Shown here: in pieces, positions 8,430-16,477 of the stretch
Position numbering within the stretch: the stretch's first letter is position 1
Layout of the letters: each line of letters opens with the position of its first letter
Source: Streptococcus hyovaginalis DSM 12219
Lineage (GTDB): Bacteria; Bacillota; Bacilli; Lactobacillales; Streptococcaceae
Direction of reading: 5' to 3'
Assembly: GCF_000420785.1 (NCBI RefSeq)
Contig: NZ_ATVP01000001.1
Coordinates: 149,922 to 213,921, forward strand
Length of the DNA stretch: 64,000 bases
Made by a program: the position numbers and the translations under genes
Notes under the pieces: generated by a model
Databases searched by the model: none
The model's input: the letters and a program-made list of their open reading frames with translations, nothing else
What the model was told of the DNA's origin: nothing

Positions 8430-9570
8430 TTATGTTTTAGCAAATGGGCAGATCACATTTGATGACAAGCCCTTAACCCTATTGGATTTTGCTCTTTTTA
8501 ACGAATTAGGCTATCTCCAACTGATTGAACATCTACCAAACGACTGGAGGAAGCAAGATGAAATTTGCATTCACGACTTAGCGCCTCTTTTTCACGAGTC
8601 AAAGCAGGCTATACAGTTTACTTTTTTGAATACCAAGGAACGGATTGCACTTTTTGAAGCTTTTTTAAGAGCAAAACGTTACCGTCATGTGACCATTAGT
8701 CATTATATTAACGATGTCAATACAGAATTTGAACGACAGTTTGCGGCTGTGGTTTTCTCTATCCCAGAGTTAAAGACGCATCAGATTGTTTTTCGCGGCA
8801 CTGACGATAGTTTGATTGGTTGGAAGGAAGATTTTAAACTCACTTATATGCGTGAGATTCCAGCCCAAAGGGCAGCTGTTGTTTACCTGAGAACCATCCT
8901 ACCAACTTTATCAGGTGAAGTCATAGTGTCGGGACATTCTAAGGGAGGCAACTTGGCAGTATATGCTGCGGCAAATGTGAGTGAAGACATGCAGAATCGC
9001 TTGTCATTGATTTACATGCTAGATGCACCAGGTTTCAGGAAAATGTTTTTGGAATCGTCGGGTTATCGTCGAGTGTCTGGTAAAATTGTCTCTATCAAAC
9101 CTCATGAATCTGTCGTCGGTGTCATGCTCACATCAGATAAAATTTCTTTGATAGTAGCTTCCAAAGAGAAGGGGATGGCTCAGCATTTACTGCTCAATTG
9201 GGGTGTTGACAGAGAGACAGACAGTTTCTTGGGTTTGGAACAACTGTCACCTATGAGTCAGAAGTTAGAAAAAACATTTGCCATTTGGAACCAAAGATTG
9301 TCTCATTACGAGTTAAAGCATCTATTTGATTTGCTATTTGATTTACTCATTGAAGAGGGCGTCTCTAGTTTAGATGATCTCTCAGGGAAACACCCTTTAG
9401 AATTGCGAAAACATTTAGAAGTGTATCGGCAGCTAACTCCTCAGCAAAGGCGCTTATTTGTCAAAGCTTTCAACCTATTTATTCTTGCATACCGATCAAG
9501 TAAACTTCCTAAAGTGAAAGCAGACAAAGAGTTGCTTAGATTGCCGGAATTTTTCAATCGTCAGAAATAA
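8413..9570 (+). CDS. DUF2974 (Mbeg1-like) alpha/beta hydrolase
   Basis: The 385-residue protein matches the streptococcal DUF2974 family. It opens with an N-terminal LTLLDFALFNELGYL segment, has the FRGTDDSLIGWKEDF oxyanion-type region near residues 125-139 that resembles class 3 lipases, and carries the nucleophile elbow VSGHSKGGNLAVYAA near 173-187, with Ser in GHSKG. The true substrate is unknown; lipid or ester hydrolysis is an inference from the fold. There is no signal peptide, so it should be cytoplasmic. A TAA at 8407-8409 makes ATG 8413 the first possible start. GGAGG is about 14 bp upstream, an unusually long spacing. Confidence 0.85.
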   Translation: METLIDYVLANGQITFDDKPLTLLDFALFNELGYLQLIEHLPNDWRKQDEICIHDLAPLFHESKQAIQFTFLNTKERIALFEAFLRAKRYRHVTISHYINDVNTEFERQFAAVVFSIPELKTHQIVFRGTDDSLIGWKEDFKLTYMREIPAQRAAVVYLRTILPTLSGEVIVSGHSKGGNLAVYAAANVSEDMQNRLSLIYMLDAPGFRKMFLESSGYRRVSGKIVSIKPHESVVGVMLTSDKISLIVASKEKGMAQHLLLNWGVDRETDSFLGLEQLSPMSQKLEKTFAIWNQRLSHYELKHLFDLLFDLLIEEGVSSLDDLSGKHPLELRKHLEVYRQLTPQQRRLFVKAFNLFILAYRSSKLPKVKADKELLRLPEFFNRQK

Positions 9571-10217
9571 TCGAAAAAGGGCTTTTTATATTGGCGTGAG
9601 TAAGGATGCCAACGAGATAAAAAAAGTTCTTCAAAAAGTCTTTATTCCTGTGACACACTAGATTAGTCTGTTAGGCAGGCTTAAGGTCGAAATAAGAGAA
9701 CCAAAGTTGATGTCAAGACGATCTGTCCCTGGATAGCTTAGTTTTCTTATTTTTTAAGCCTTATCCTGTGTCGCTCTATCAGTATGAGATAGATTGTTGG
9801 GAGTTTGGCGATGAGAGGAACAGCGTTCGTGTCAAGATAGTCTGGGAATCGATGGGTTTAAGACATAGAGCGAGAGCAAACGTCGTATAGGTATGATCGA
9901 GAGCGTAATGTGGTAAGTAATGACGCTTGCAATGCAATACTGATTTCCGACTTAACAAGATTTATGATTTTTTTAACCATCAATCGCTGCGTCAATGTGT
10001 TTTTTCTAGCAGAATAGTAGATCTCGGACTTGAGTTTAGGATTTTAGGAGAGTCAAAAAATAAAGAGGCTGGGCAAAAATTTGTCCGGCCTCAAGTTACA
10101 TGATCATAGGGGATTATGCGTTATAGAAACACATTTTGAAAATGTGAATGAGAGTCACTAAGTTTGGGCTTAATCGGTGGAGTTACTGCCAATGTTATTC
10201 TTGATTTTTACGGCTCA
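9571..10217. other. 647-bp stretch without a gene
   Basis: No coding region, promoter or RNA gene could be supported. The only clear structure is the hairpin repeat at 10065-10092, listed separately. Confidence 0.5.
10065..10092. repeat. Hairpin repeat of the streptococcal GAGGCTGGG type
   Basis: GAGGCTGGGCAAA (from 10065) pairs with TTTGTCCGGCCTC (ending 10092), 13 bp with two G-T pairs and almost no loop. No U tract follows. The left half recurs at 31855-31866. Similar GAGGCTGGG hairpins are common between streptococcal genes. Confidence 0.65.
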
Positions 10218-10847
10218 TTATAGTGATTGACGTTGTCCAAGGAGTGTTTTAATACTCAAAAGCATACAGCCTGCAAAAATATAGGTTATCAAAATCACTA
10301 GCGTATTTTGTCCCACTTGCATCCACCCATACTTAGTGACATTAATGAAGAAATAAGCGAACGGACTATCTTCTGCTCCCGGAATGGGAAGTTTCAAGAC
10401 AAGACCGTTGAACAATGCAAAAATAAAATAAAGAAGTGGAGCGGCTGTCCACCAAATGGGATCAAACCAGCGATACATTTTTGTACGATCCAGAACTAAC
10501 GTATCAATAATAAAGCCAACGGGGACAATATAATGCACTAAGAAATTTCGCAGGTTCCAAAATTCTTTAGGATCCTCTACCAGAGGAGCCAACATAAAAT
10601 GGTAAACCATAAAAGTAATGGTAATAGCCATGGTGACTGCAGCCTTGGCACGTAGGGTCTGTTTATCAATAATTGGCCCACTTTTTCCTTCTTTATAGAC
10701 AAGATAAAAAAGGAAACTAATCACCAAAATATTGGATAGTACGGTATAGTAAAGCAGCATTCCCCAACCATCTTGGTAAATTTGTAGAGAAATACCAAGG
10801 AGACCTAGAAGGGCTAGTAAAAGACGATAGAAGCGTATTTTAGACAT
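10218..10847 (-). CDS. Pr6Pr family integral membrane protein
   Basis: The 209-residue protein has about six hydrophobic segments. The segment NFLVHYIVPVGFIIDTLVLD followed by a W-rich stretch (MYRWFDPIWWTAAPLLYF) is typical of the Pr6Pr (FAR-17a/AIG1-like) membrane family, whose bacterial function is unknown. The start at 10847 (MSKIRFYRLL) follows AAGGAA. Another ATG 15 bp upstream (MERNL) is possible, and the longest frame reaches 10922 without a ribosome site. It stands alone, convergent with the upstream hydrolase. Confidence 0.8.
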   Translation of the reverse strand: MSKIRFYRLLLALLGLLGISLQIYQDGWGMLLYYTVLSNILVISFLFYLVYKEGKSGPIIDKQTLRAKAAVTMAITITFMVYHFMLAPLVEDPKEFWNLRNFLVHYIVPVGFIIDTLVLDRTKMYRWFDPIWWTAAPLLYFIFALFNGLVLKLPIPGAEDSPFAYFFINVTKYGWMQVGQNTLVILITYIFAGCMLLSIKTLLGQRQSL

Positions 10848-11031
10848 GAGATTCCTTTCCATATTCAGCACTAGTTTACTGTCTTTTAACGAAAATTTCA
10901 AGGAAATCTTTGCATAAATCAACAGGTTTTCAGAAAAAGATCCAATAATAGTGCTTGTATCTTTCTTAAAACTTAAAAAAAGTGGAAGCTTTCAAAGGTA
11001 TATTTGCTATAGATCTTAGTATCGCATATCT

Positions 11032-11255
11032 ATGAAAGACGATCTGTCGATTAAAGAAGTTTTAGAGTATGTATTCCCTTACGAGATGGTTTTATTAATA
11101 CGAGATTTTTGAAAAGTCATGCTGTAACAGATGGTTGCTTTACTGTTTCCTCTGAAGATATGCCAAAGTATGATATAAGAGCGATGGTTTCTGAAATAAA
11201 TCGATTAGGTAGAGCTCTGACAGATGATAAGGCAGAAAAATTTATCATCGCTTAA
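11032..11255 (+). pseudogene. Frameshifted small gene of unknown function
   Basis: ATG at 11032 opens a frame MKDDLSIKEVLEYVFPYEM. Skipping one base at about 11088-11091 (GGG reduced to GG would explain it) continues as GFINTRFLKSHAVTDGCFTV to TAA at 11253-11255. The joined product would be about 75 residues, and the 224-bp length equals a whole number of codons minus one base. A terminator follows closely, supporting that this was a real gene. The family was not recognised. It abuts the guaA element region. Confidence 0.5.
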
Positions 11256-11277
11256 ATCAATTTTAACTATAAATATC

Positions 11278-11307
11278 AGACGGAAATTTTCGCAATCCGT
11301 CTTTTTT
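11278..11307 (+). terminator. Intrinsic terminator after the frameshifted small gene
   Basis: AGACGGA (11278-11284) pairs with TCCGTCT (11296-11302), followed by TTTTT. It lies 23 bp after the stop at 11255. Confidence 0.75.
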
Positions 11308-11405
11308 CATGTCCCAAGTTTTGGAGCCATTCAAAACAGCATAGCTCAAAAATACAGAGCTCATAGCAGTTGCTAGTCTTAAAATTTTGAAATGATGAAT
11401 AAGCT

Positions 11406-11434
11406 AAAAAAGAAGCCCTTTTCAGAGCTTCTTT
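11406..11434 (-). terminator. Displaced guaA terminator
   Basis: AAAGAAGC (11409-11416) and GCTTCTTT (11427-11434) form an 8-bp stem. Read on the minus strand it ends in a T run. It lies just beyond the distal attachment repeat, so before integration it would have sat about 100 bp after guaA. Confidence 0.65.
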
Positions 11435-11440
11435 GGGGAC

Positions 11441-11466
11441 TTTTAAATGATTTAATTCATTTAAAA
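11441..11466. repeat. AT-rich inverted repeat next to the distal att site
   Basis: TTTTAAATGA (11441-11450) is perfectly repeated inverted as TCATTTAAAA (11457-11466). It lies outside the element, 64 bp from the attachment repeat. It could be a protein-binding site or part of the old guaA downstream region. Confidence 0.5.
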
Positions 11467-11529
11467 AATATTTCTGGTAATCAAGATATTGTCAAATCAA
11501 TGCTTCTTGGTTTAAGTCTTCTATATCTA

Positions 11530-11543
11530 TTATTCCCACTCAA
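11530..11543. repeat. Distal attachment-site core
   Basis: TTATTCCCACTCAA is identical to 21765-21778, the guaA 3' end. Bases beyond the 14-bp core differ on both sides. It marks the element end next to the integrase. Confidence 0.85.
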
Positions 11544-11600
11544 TGAGTATAGGTTTAGCTTCTAAAAGCCCGTTGTTATTGCGTTTGTGAGGTGTCTCCG

Positions 11601-12830
11601 CTATTTTGGAGACAGTTCTGGCGACAATTGTTTCACGGCTTGATTACCAGTGAAAGTGAACTGCTTACTTGGTGTGGTTGTTATTGTGATAACACCTGCC
11701 ATAGATTCGGCGACACCATCATCAATCCCTCGCCATAAATGAGCGTAATGCTTGAGCGTGATTTCTGGCGAGCTGTGCTCGAGTCGTTTGTAAACAATCA
11801 AGACAGAAGCATTGATTTCATTAATTAGAAAGCTAACATGACTATGTCTTAGCCCTTTGGCTTGAATCACGGGAACACCCGCCAACTTGGCATAGCGTGC
11901 AATGATTCTACCGATGGTTGACTTAATCATAGGTAAACCATCATATGAGAAAATGAAATCCATGTCTCCATACTGTGCTTGGTGTTCCTTCCAGACTCTC
12001 AAAACTTCAAGTGTATCATCATCCAAGGTCAGGACGCTTTTTCCATATACTGTTTTGTTATGATTCTTCCGCTTGTAGTTTTTTCTGCTTTTCGTGATAA
12101 GCATGTGATGAACCCTAAGCTGTTTCTTGTCAAAATCAACGTCATTCCACCAAAGGGCTGTACCCTCGTTTACTCTAATGCCCGTCATGTAGTAAACCCA
12201 CAACATGACGAAGCACAAGTGCTCATAGAAATCCTCAACATAGATTTTTGACAGAACTTTTTCAAATTCATCTTTCGTCCAGTAAGCCACATCCGTTTTA
12301 CCTTTAGGGATGAACTTTACTTGTTGGGCGATATTCTTATCAAGATAATTTAGGGTAACGGCAAATTCAACTATTTTCTTCAACATCCCGAAGACCATGG
12401 AAGTGTAGGATTGGGCATAAGCCCCACCATTTTTATCCAAAAGCCAAGTCCTGAAAAACTGCACATCATGCAGGGTAATCTTCTGTAGTAGTTTCTTCCC
12501 AAAGCGTGCAAGCAAGATTTTCAAAGTTGGATTCCGTGATTCAAATGTGTCCCCTGTCACTTCCGTTTTGTAGTGCGGAATGTAGTCATTATTCATGAAT
12601 TGTTCAAAGGTCATGCCATAATCTGAATAGCCTTGAGTTTGTAGAAAATTATTTTTAACCCGAATGGCTTCGGTATAGGCTTCCTTGGCTGACTCAAATT
12701 TCTTTCCTGACTGTGACTTGCGACCTTTGCGTTTGATACGTTTTCCTGTGATTTTGTCCGTACCTAAACTTACCTCATAATAGAATTGCCCTTTGTTGTC
12801 TTGATAGACATCTTGGTAGCTAGTTTTTGG
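11601..12830 (-). CDS. int: Tyrosine recombinase / integrase of the guaA element
   Basis: The protein performs site-specific integration and excision at guaA. The N-terminal part (to about residue 60) resembles the arm-binding domain of Tn916-type integrases, a core-binding SAM-like domain follows, and the C-terminal half is catalytic: the first Arg in MTGIRVNEG, LRHSHVSFL as the HxxR box, LEHSSPEITLKHYAHL containing the nucleophile Tyr. The TTG at 12830 follows GAGGAT within the preceding gene's end and gives about 409 residues; GTG at 12869 would add 13 residues but lacks a ribosome site. The last codons encode LSPELSPK, which overlaps the end repeat. Confidence 0.93.
   Translation of the reverse strand, partial: PKTSYQDVYQDNKGQFYYEVSLGTDKITGKRIKRKGRKSQSGKKFESAKEAYTEAIRVKNNFLQTQGYSDYGMTFEQFMNNDYIPHYKTEVTGDTFESRNPTLKILLARFGKKLLQKITLHDVQFFRTWLLDKNGGAYAQSYTSMVFGMLKKIVEFAVTLNYLDKNIAQQVKFIPKGKTDVAYWTKDEFEKVLSKIYVEDFYEHLCFVMLWVYYMTGIRVNEGTALWWNDVDFDKKQLRVHHMLITKSRKNYKRKNHNKTVYGKSVLTLDDDTLEVLRVWKEHQAQYGDMDFIFSYDGLPMIKSTIGRIIARYAKLAGVPVIQAKGLRHSHVSFLINEINASVLIVYKRLEHSSPEITLKHYAHLWRGIDDGVAESMAGVITITTTPSKQFTFTGNQAVKQLSPELSPK
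11606..11629. repeat. End repeat, integrase side
   Basis: This 24-bp sequence (TTGGAGACAG...GCGACAATT) matches 21654-21677 in direct orientation with three mismatches, and GTGTCTCCG occurs near both (11592-11600, 21689-21697). Paired repeats just inside both ends suit integrase arm-binding sites. Here the repeat overlaps the last codons of the integrase. Confidence 0.6.
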
Positions 12831-12834
12831 CAAA

Positions 12835-13041
12835 TTATTTATCCTCTTTTTCGGATAACTCCACGTCACCGATAACGGATTTTACTGCCTGCAAGGGAGC
12901 AACTGAAACCCGTCGTCCCGCATAAAACTCATACCCTTGTTGTACCATAAAACGCTTGGCTTGTCTAAGGATAGAGGAAGCAGTATAAGGGCCAAATCCT
13001 GCCCTGACAAGCATTTCCCTATCCACTAAAGTCTTACACAT
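12835..13041 (-). CDS. DUF3173 excisionase-like DNA-binding protein
   Basis: A 68-residue protein directly upstream of the integrase. The pattern RAGFGPYTASSILRQAKRFM, then a short YAGRRVSVAP stretch, is that of the small DUF3173 proteins found beside integrases in streptococcal ICEs and IMEs, where they are presumed recombination directionality factors. Three ATG codons are in tandem (13047, 13044, 13041); AAGGA abuts the first, so the third is best spaced. Its end is followed at once by the integrase TTG, implying coupled expression. The excisionase role is inferred from position. Confidence 0.75.
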   Translation of the reverse strand: MCKTLVDREMLVRAGFGPYTASSILRQAKRFMVQQGYEFYAGRRVSVAPLQAVKSVIGDVELSEKEDK

Positions 13042-13060
13042 CATCATCCTTCTTTCTAAC

Positions 13061-13645
13061 TTAACTTTTTCTTGTCATCTCATCTTGCTTGTATCGTTGT
13101 GAGTCCAAAAGTTTTGCAAAAAAATAAGTTTTATTGACTATCAATTTTAGAAGTAATGATTTATTTTTTCTTGCATACGTCACAAGCTCTTCAAACTCAG
13201 TGAAATTATTTTGTTCAACTACATCAATCGCTTCATTCCAGAGTTAGCTGTCATCTTGTTCGCTTAAAAACTTATCTAGGTCAAATCTACACCCGCTTTG
13301 AATATCATCTTTTGAATATAAAGTTTTTTCGGGATTTTCAGCATGGATGAAATAGTCGTAAAGATCTTTTGAAGACATCACAACTTCAACGTGACTTGGA
13401 GCATTTAGCTTTTCACTCACTAACTCCGAAAGCTGAGAGTAGCTTTTAATGGAATCAAAATATAGCACACTATGCCAATGTGGCTTTTTGAACTCTCCCG
13501 TTTCCATATTAACATCTTTATCATGAAGCGGACTGGCTTCAAAGGGAACTTTCAATGCTTTCAAAGCTAACTTGAGATTTTTGGGGGCACTTTCTTCGTA
13601 TGCAATGAACGTTCATGTATTGCTACGTGCTTCTTTTTTACCCAT
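13061..13645 (-). pseudogene. rep: pMV158-type (Rep_2) replication initiator / relaxase with two in-frame stops
   Basis: The minus frame from ATG 13645 (preceded by AGGGAGGT) to TAA 13061-13063 encodes a normal-length Rep of about 194 codons. It has FIAYEESAPKN, PLHDKDVN, the HUH metal motif KPHWHSVLY, and YDYFIHAENPEKTLY with the presumed catalytic tyrosine. It is interrupted by TGA at 13613-13615, where relatives have Trp before TFIAY, and by TAA at 13244-13246. The frame is otherwise unbroken on both sides, so these are nonsense mutations and not gene ends. A TTG at 13564 could restart a 106-residue middle piece. Its cognate nick-site hairpin lies directly upstream. Confidence 0.8.
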
Positions 13646-13674
13646 AGTTACCTCCCTGTAATTATTGATTATTG

Positions 13675-13706
13675 ATCCCACGGGGGTCGTAGTAACCCCG
13701 TGGGAT
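13675..13706 (-). other. Double-strand origin / oriT-like hairpin with pMV158 nick site
   Basis: An 11-bp perfect inverted repeat (ATCCCACGGGG at 13675-13685, CCCCGTGGGAT at 13696-13706) exposes a 10-nt loop that reads TTACTACGAC on the minus strand. TACTACGAC is the Rep cleavage site of pMV158-family rolling-circle plasmids, cut between G and A. The hairpin is 30 bp upstream of the matching rep gene and on the same strand. Confidence 0.82.
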
Positions 13707-13720
13707 AATCGTCTTTTTTT

Positions 13721-13769
13721 ATAGCAGAGTTTCTTTCCTCTTGCCAGAGGCAAGCAAGAGCTCCGCTAT
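13721..13769. repeat. Large imperfect hairpin beside the nick site
   Basis: ATAGCAGAG (13721-13729) pairs with CTCCGCTAT (13761-13769) with one G-T, and CTTGCC/GGCAAG pair inside. It separates the membrane-protein frame from the origin. It could be a single-strand origin or a terminator. Confidence 0.45.
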
Positions 13770-13773
13770 TCCT

Positions 13774-14361
13774 TTAGTGAAAGTTTGTTCCCTCAAGTTG
13801 TAGCCAATTCTTGAAACGGTCAAAATTCGAGAACACATAGTATGGGAAACGATTTGATATTTCTTCCCGAAGAATATCCCTCGTATCAATTACCGATTTC
13901 TATGCCTGATAATCATTTGGTAACTTCATCAAAAATACAACGGTGTCTTCCCGAATGTCTATGATTGCCCTTCTGATGGACTTATTATGCATTGCGACCG
14001 TTGAATCACTTTCATCATCAAATTGCACTTTTCTCAGTAAGAACTTCCTAAGCCGATAAGTCAGTCAAATTGACTTTCCCCAGTTAATTAATGAATCTCT
14101 TGTCAGTCTTGAAATAAGCTCAGCTAGAAGAAGTAGAAACAGTATCAATGCTGTGATTGCCGTTGCCCCATATAGCCATTTTAGAGCTATCGACAACCAC
14201 TCATACAGAAATTGGGTGTATTGAATTAGCGACGGGTTTGGTTCGGACTTCAAGTAGCTCACGATAAACTTTATCGGGAGATTAACTACTGCCAACATTG
14301 CAAGTAACGTCAGCAAGTAGCCGTTTATTTTGAATGTTTTGAGAAAAAATGACTTCTTCAT
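13774..14361 (-). pseudogene. Two-helix membrane protein of the transfer module, interrupted by two in-frame stops
   Basis: From ATG 14361 the frame gives about 98 residues with two membrane segments (about residues 13-35 and 65-90) up to TGA 14065-14067. The same frame then continues as LTYRLRKFLLRKVQFDDES, meets TAG at 13900-13902, and goes on as KSVIDTRDILREEISNRFPYY to TAA at 13774-13776. The joined product would be about 195 residues with a soluble C-terminal domain. The downstream parts look like real protein (balanced, charged), so I read the gene as nonsense-mutated. It sits between the coupling ATPase and the origin. Function unknown; a membrane partner of transfer is an inference. 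Confidence 0.6.
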
Positions 14362-14362
14362 T

Positions 14363-15436
14363 TTAATAATTTCCTTCCTTGTCAAAAAATGTTGGTGTCA
14401 GGAGTGGCACAATTTGAAAGGGATGCTCCGAATCTATTACCTGTATCAAGCCTGTTCCGATTCTTTGGGGGATGACAATTCCTGTCAGGTCTAAATCAGG
14501 AAACAAGAATTGCGCTGTCTTTGAATTGATATTTCCAACTTGTACGAGGACGTTTAACTGTTTCCGAACAGAAATTGGGAGTGCATTATTATCAAAGCGT
14601 TGGCTTACAAGAAGCAGATGACACTTAGTCGCCCTGCCCAAAAGAGAAATCTGAGAAAGTAAGCTGAAAAATGCTTCTTTAATTGGTTTAGCCACCCCGT
14701 CACTTAAAGCTAGAAGTTCATCTATCAAAATCGTGTAATGTTCAAAATCGGCTTTAGGATTGTGATACAGAACTTGTTGCCGTTTCAGAATTAACTCAAC
14801 ACATTGACTAAGTTCTTCATTCACTGCCGAAATAAAATCAGACTTACTGCGGTTTTCACTTGGAAATATCACGCTAACCCCATTATCTCGTCCCCACCTA
14901 CTAGGCAAATCAAATTTCGGGTCAATGATTACAAGGTGCGAGCTTTGCTTCAAAACGAAAAGCAAGTAAGTAAGCATGTACGATTTCCCAGAACCAGAGT
15001 TCTCTGCAATTGCCATACTTGTAACTTTATTCAAATTTATCGTGAAATTTTCCATTATAGGCACTTGATTTAAGGGCAATTCTTTCGCAAATCTTTCAAT
15101 ATCTGCAACAAACAACCTTTGAGAAATACCTTTTTTCCAAGGGAAGAACAAAGCTCTCATGATGTGGATGTCATCCGTTTCAAGCGGAACAAAGTAAGTT
15201 CCTGTCTGCTTCAATAATGTGTATTTTGGATATAAGGCAGCATTAGCAATTTGGAATATTTTTTGATACATCTCGTCATCCACAACATAACTTGCAGGGA
15301 GGCGAGGGATGAAGAAAATTCCTTCATCTGATACCATTACATCAAATGAATTGGTGTAGGATGTCTCGCCTACTATCTGCAATGTCATGTTCAGAGCTTG
15401 GAGCAGGTATTTTGTAAGCTCTGACTGTTTTATCAT
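14363..15436 (-). CDS. FtsK/TcpA-like coupling ATPase
   Basis: The 357-residue protein is a short FtsK/SpoIIIE-type ATPase. Walker A is AENSGSGKSYML near residues 144-155, Walker B is YTILIDELLAL near 230-240, and a later SQRFDNNALP segment fits the sensor region. Such TcpA-like proteins bring the relaxase-DNA complex to the mating channel in IMEs and ICEs. The start ATGA overlaps the previous stop, and its end overlaps the next gene, so the module is one operon. No transmembrane segment is evident; the neighbouring membrane protein may supply the anchor. Confidence 0.8.
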   Translation of the reverse strand: MIKQSELTKYLLQALNMTLQIVGETSYTNSFDVMVSDEGIFFIPRLPASYVVDDEMYQKIFQIANAALYPKYTLLKQTGTYFVPLETDDIHIMRALFFPWKKGISQRLFVADIERFAKELPLNQVPIMENFTINLNKVTSMAIAENSGSGKSYMLTYLLFVLKQSSHLVIIDPKFDLPSRWGRDNGVSVIFPSENRSKSDFISAVNEELSQCVELILKRQQVLYHNPKADFEHYTILIDELLALSDGVAKPIKEAFFSLLSQISLLGRATKCHLLLVSQRFDNNALPISVRKQLNVLVQVGNINSKTAQFLFPDLDLTGIVIPQRIGTGLIQVIDSEHPFQIVPLLTPTFFDKEGNY

Positions 15437-15753
15437 TTAACCACTCTTACCCCTGTTGCTCGGAAGTACACGTTGGAGCGGATTTCAATTGCTTCGAGAT
15501 TATCCAATTTGACTTCTGAGAGAAACGGTGGAAGTGTAGGTTCTTTTTCAAACTTCACTACGAAGGGGTTAACGCCTTCTTGGACAAAGTATGCTCTGTA
15601 ACCAACAACTTCATCAGTACGCTTACCATCAATCCAGTTGTATTGTTTTTCGATTTCAGACGAAACGTTGATAATTGATTTGTTTTCGTCAATGTATAAC
15701 GCAGATGTTGCGCCACTATATGCGTTTGCTGTATTCAAATTCTTTCTTTTCAT
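15433..15753 (-). CDS. DUF961-like accessory protein of the transfer module
   Basis: A 106-residue protein starting at ATG 15753 after a strong AAGGAGG. It has a small beta-rich layout with YRAYFVQEGVNPFVVKFEKE in the middle and a VYFRATGVRVVK end. Position as first gene before a TcpA-like ATPase and overall layout resemble the DUF961 (YdcP-like) proteins of ICE and IME transfer modules, but the match is by eye and weak. The exact role of those proteins is not settled. Confidence 0.5.
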   Translation of the reverse strand: MKRKNLNTANAYSGATSALYIDENKSIINVSSEIEKQYNWIDGKRTDEVVGYRAYFVQEGVNPFVVKFEKEPTLPPFLSEVKLDNLEAIEIRSNVYFRATGVRVVK

Positions 15754-15843
15754 TTGATTTTTTCCTCCTTGATAGAGGTGGACTATCAGCAACTAGTCAC
15801 CCAAGTAAGCCAGAATTGTTTGCAACCAACCTGACCGCCTACC

Positions 15844-15865
15844 ATCAAGATTTGCTGTTCTTGAT
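15844..15865. repeat. 7-bp inverted repeat upstream of the transfer module
   Basis: ATCAAGA (15844-15850) and TCTTGAT (15859-15865) form a short hairpin in the 200-bp leader of the transfer genes. It could be an operator. Confidence 0.35.
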
Positions 15866-15891
15866 AAGGATATTAAAGTACTCACAAAGTG

Positions 15892-15943
15892 TAAGGGTGG
15901 GGTGGTAAAAAAATGTTTCCGCAAAAAAGACCCCCCACCTTTA
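15892..15943. repeat. G/C-block imperfect hairpin between R-M and transfer modules
   Basis: TAAGGGTGGGGTGG (15892-15905) and CCCCCCACCTTTA (15931-15943) pair imperfectly across a T- and A-rich loop. It lies just after the last cargo gene on the minus strand. It may end the R-M transcript or be a recognition site. Confidence 0.45.
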
Positions 15944-15961
15944 TAGTGAGAGTCTATACTT

Positions 15962-16477
15962 TTAGCGTTTGATATGTGATTCTAATCGCTTATCTAGACA
16001 AATTGAGCTAATGAATGGAACAAAAACTTTCTCAACAAAAACATCTAATTTCTTTGGTAATTCGATAAAAGTTAGTATTTCATTTTTGTACTCTTTAGCC
16101 TTTTTATCCACCTTTGTCTCATCAACCTCTTCATCATTTTTAGGTTTATTAGGCTTTCTCTTCATTCTATATACTAACTCATCCTCACGATAATACCCAA
16201 GTCTTTCGGCAGATTCAAACTCGAAATAACTAATTTTGTTAAAAGTGAAGTTGATAAATTGGTCAATCAATGCCTCAGATTCTTGGTTATATGATTCATC
16301 GATTTCTAAAATAGGAACCTGATTTTCTAAATAAAACTTGCTTACCTCGGACTCAGTAGAAAGCGGAATTCCCATCCAAAATTTGGTGTAATCTTTGTAT
16401 TCTTGAATTTCTAGTAGTAATATCGTAAAAAAATGTTGAAAATACTCGGAAATATCTTCCCCCCCAATAAGGTTCAT
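15962..16477 (-). CDS. Unknown protein downstream of the Type III res gene
   Basis: A 171-residue protein, acidic and helical, with a lysine-rich middle (KRKPNKPKNDEEVDE then KKAKEYKNE) and hydrophobic ends. No family was recognised and no membrane segment is certain. Its ATG at 16477 comes directly after the TAA of the preceding 89-residue frame and is in the same frame, and no Shine-Dalgarno is visible before it. Both may therefore be halves of one protein of about 260 residues broken by a CAA-to-TAA change. Position after mod-res suggests an accessory role or a separate defence gene. Confidence 0.55.
   Translation of the reverse strand: MNLIGGEDISEYFQHFFTILLLEIQEYKDYTKFWMGIPLSTESEVSKFYLENQVPILEIDESYNQESEALIDQFINFTFNKISYFEFESAERLGYYREDELVYRMKRKPNKPKNDEEVDETKVDKKAKEYKNEILTFIELPKKLDVFVEKVFVPFISSICLDKRLESHIKR

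Noticed and set aside
13061..14361. Alternative genetic code or selenocysteine-type recoding of the in-frame stops
   Set aside because: The stops are of all three kinds, and other genes in the window end normally at TGA, TAA and TAG; mutation is simpler.
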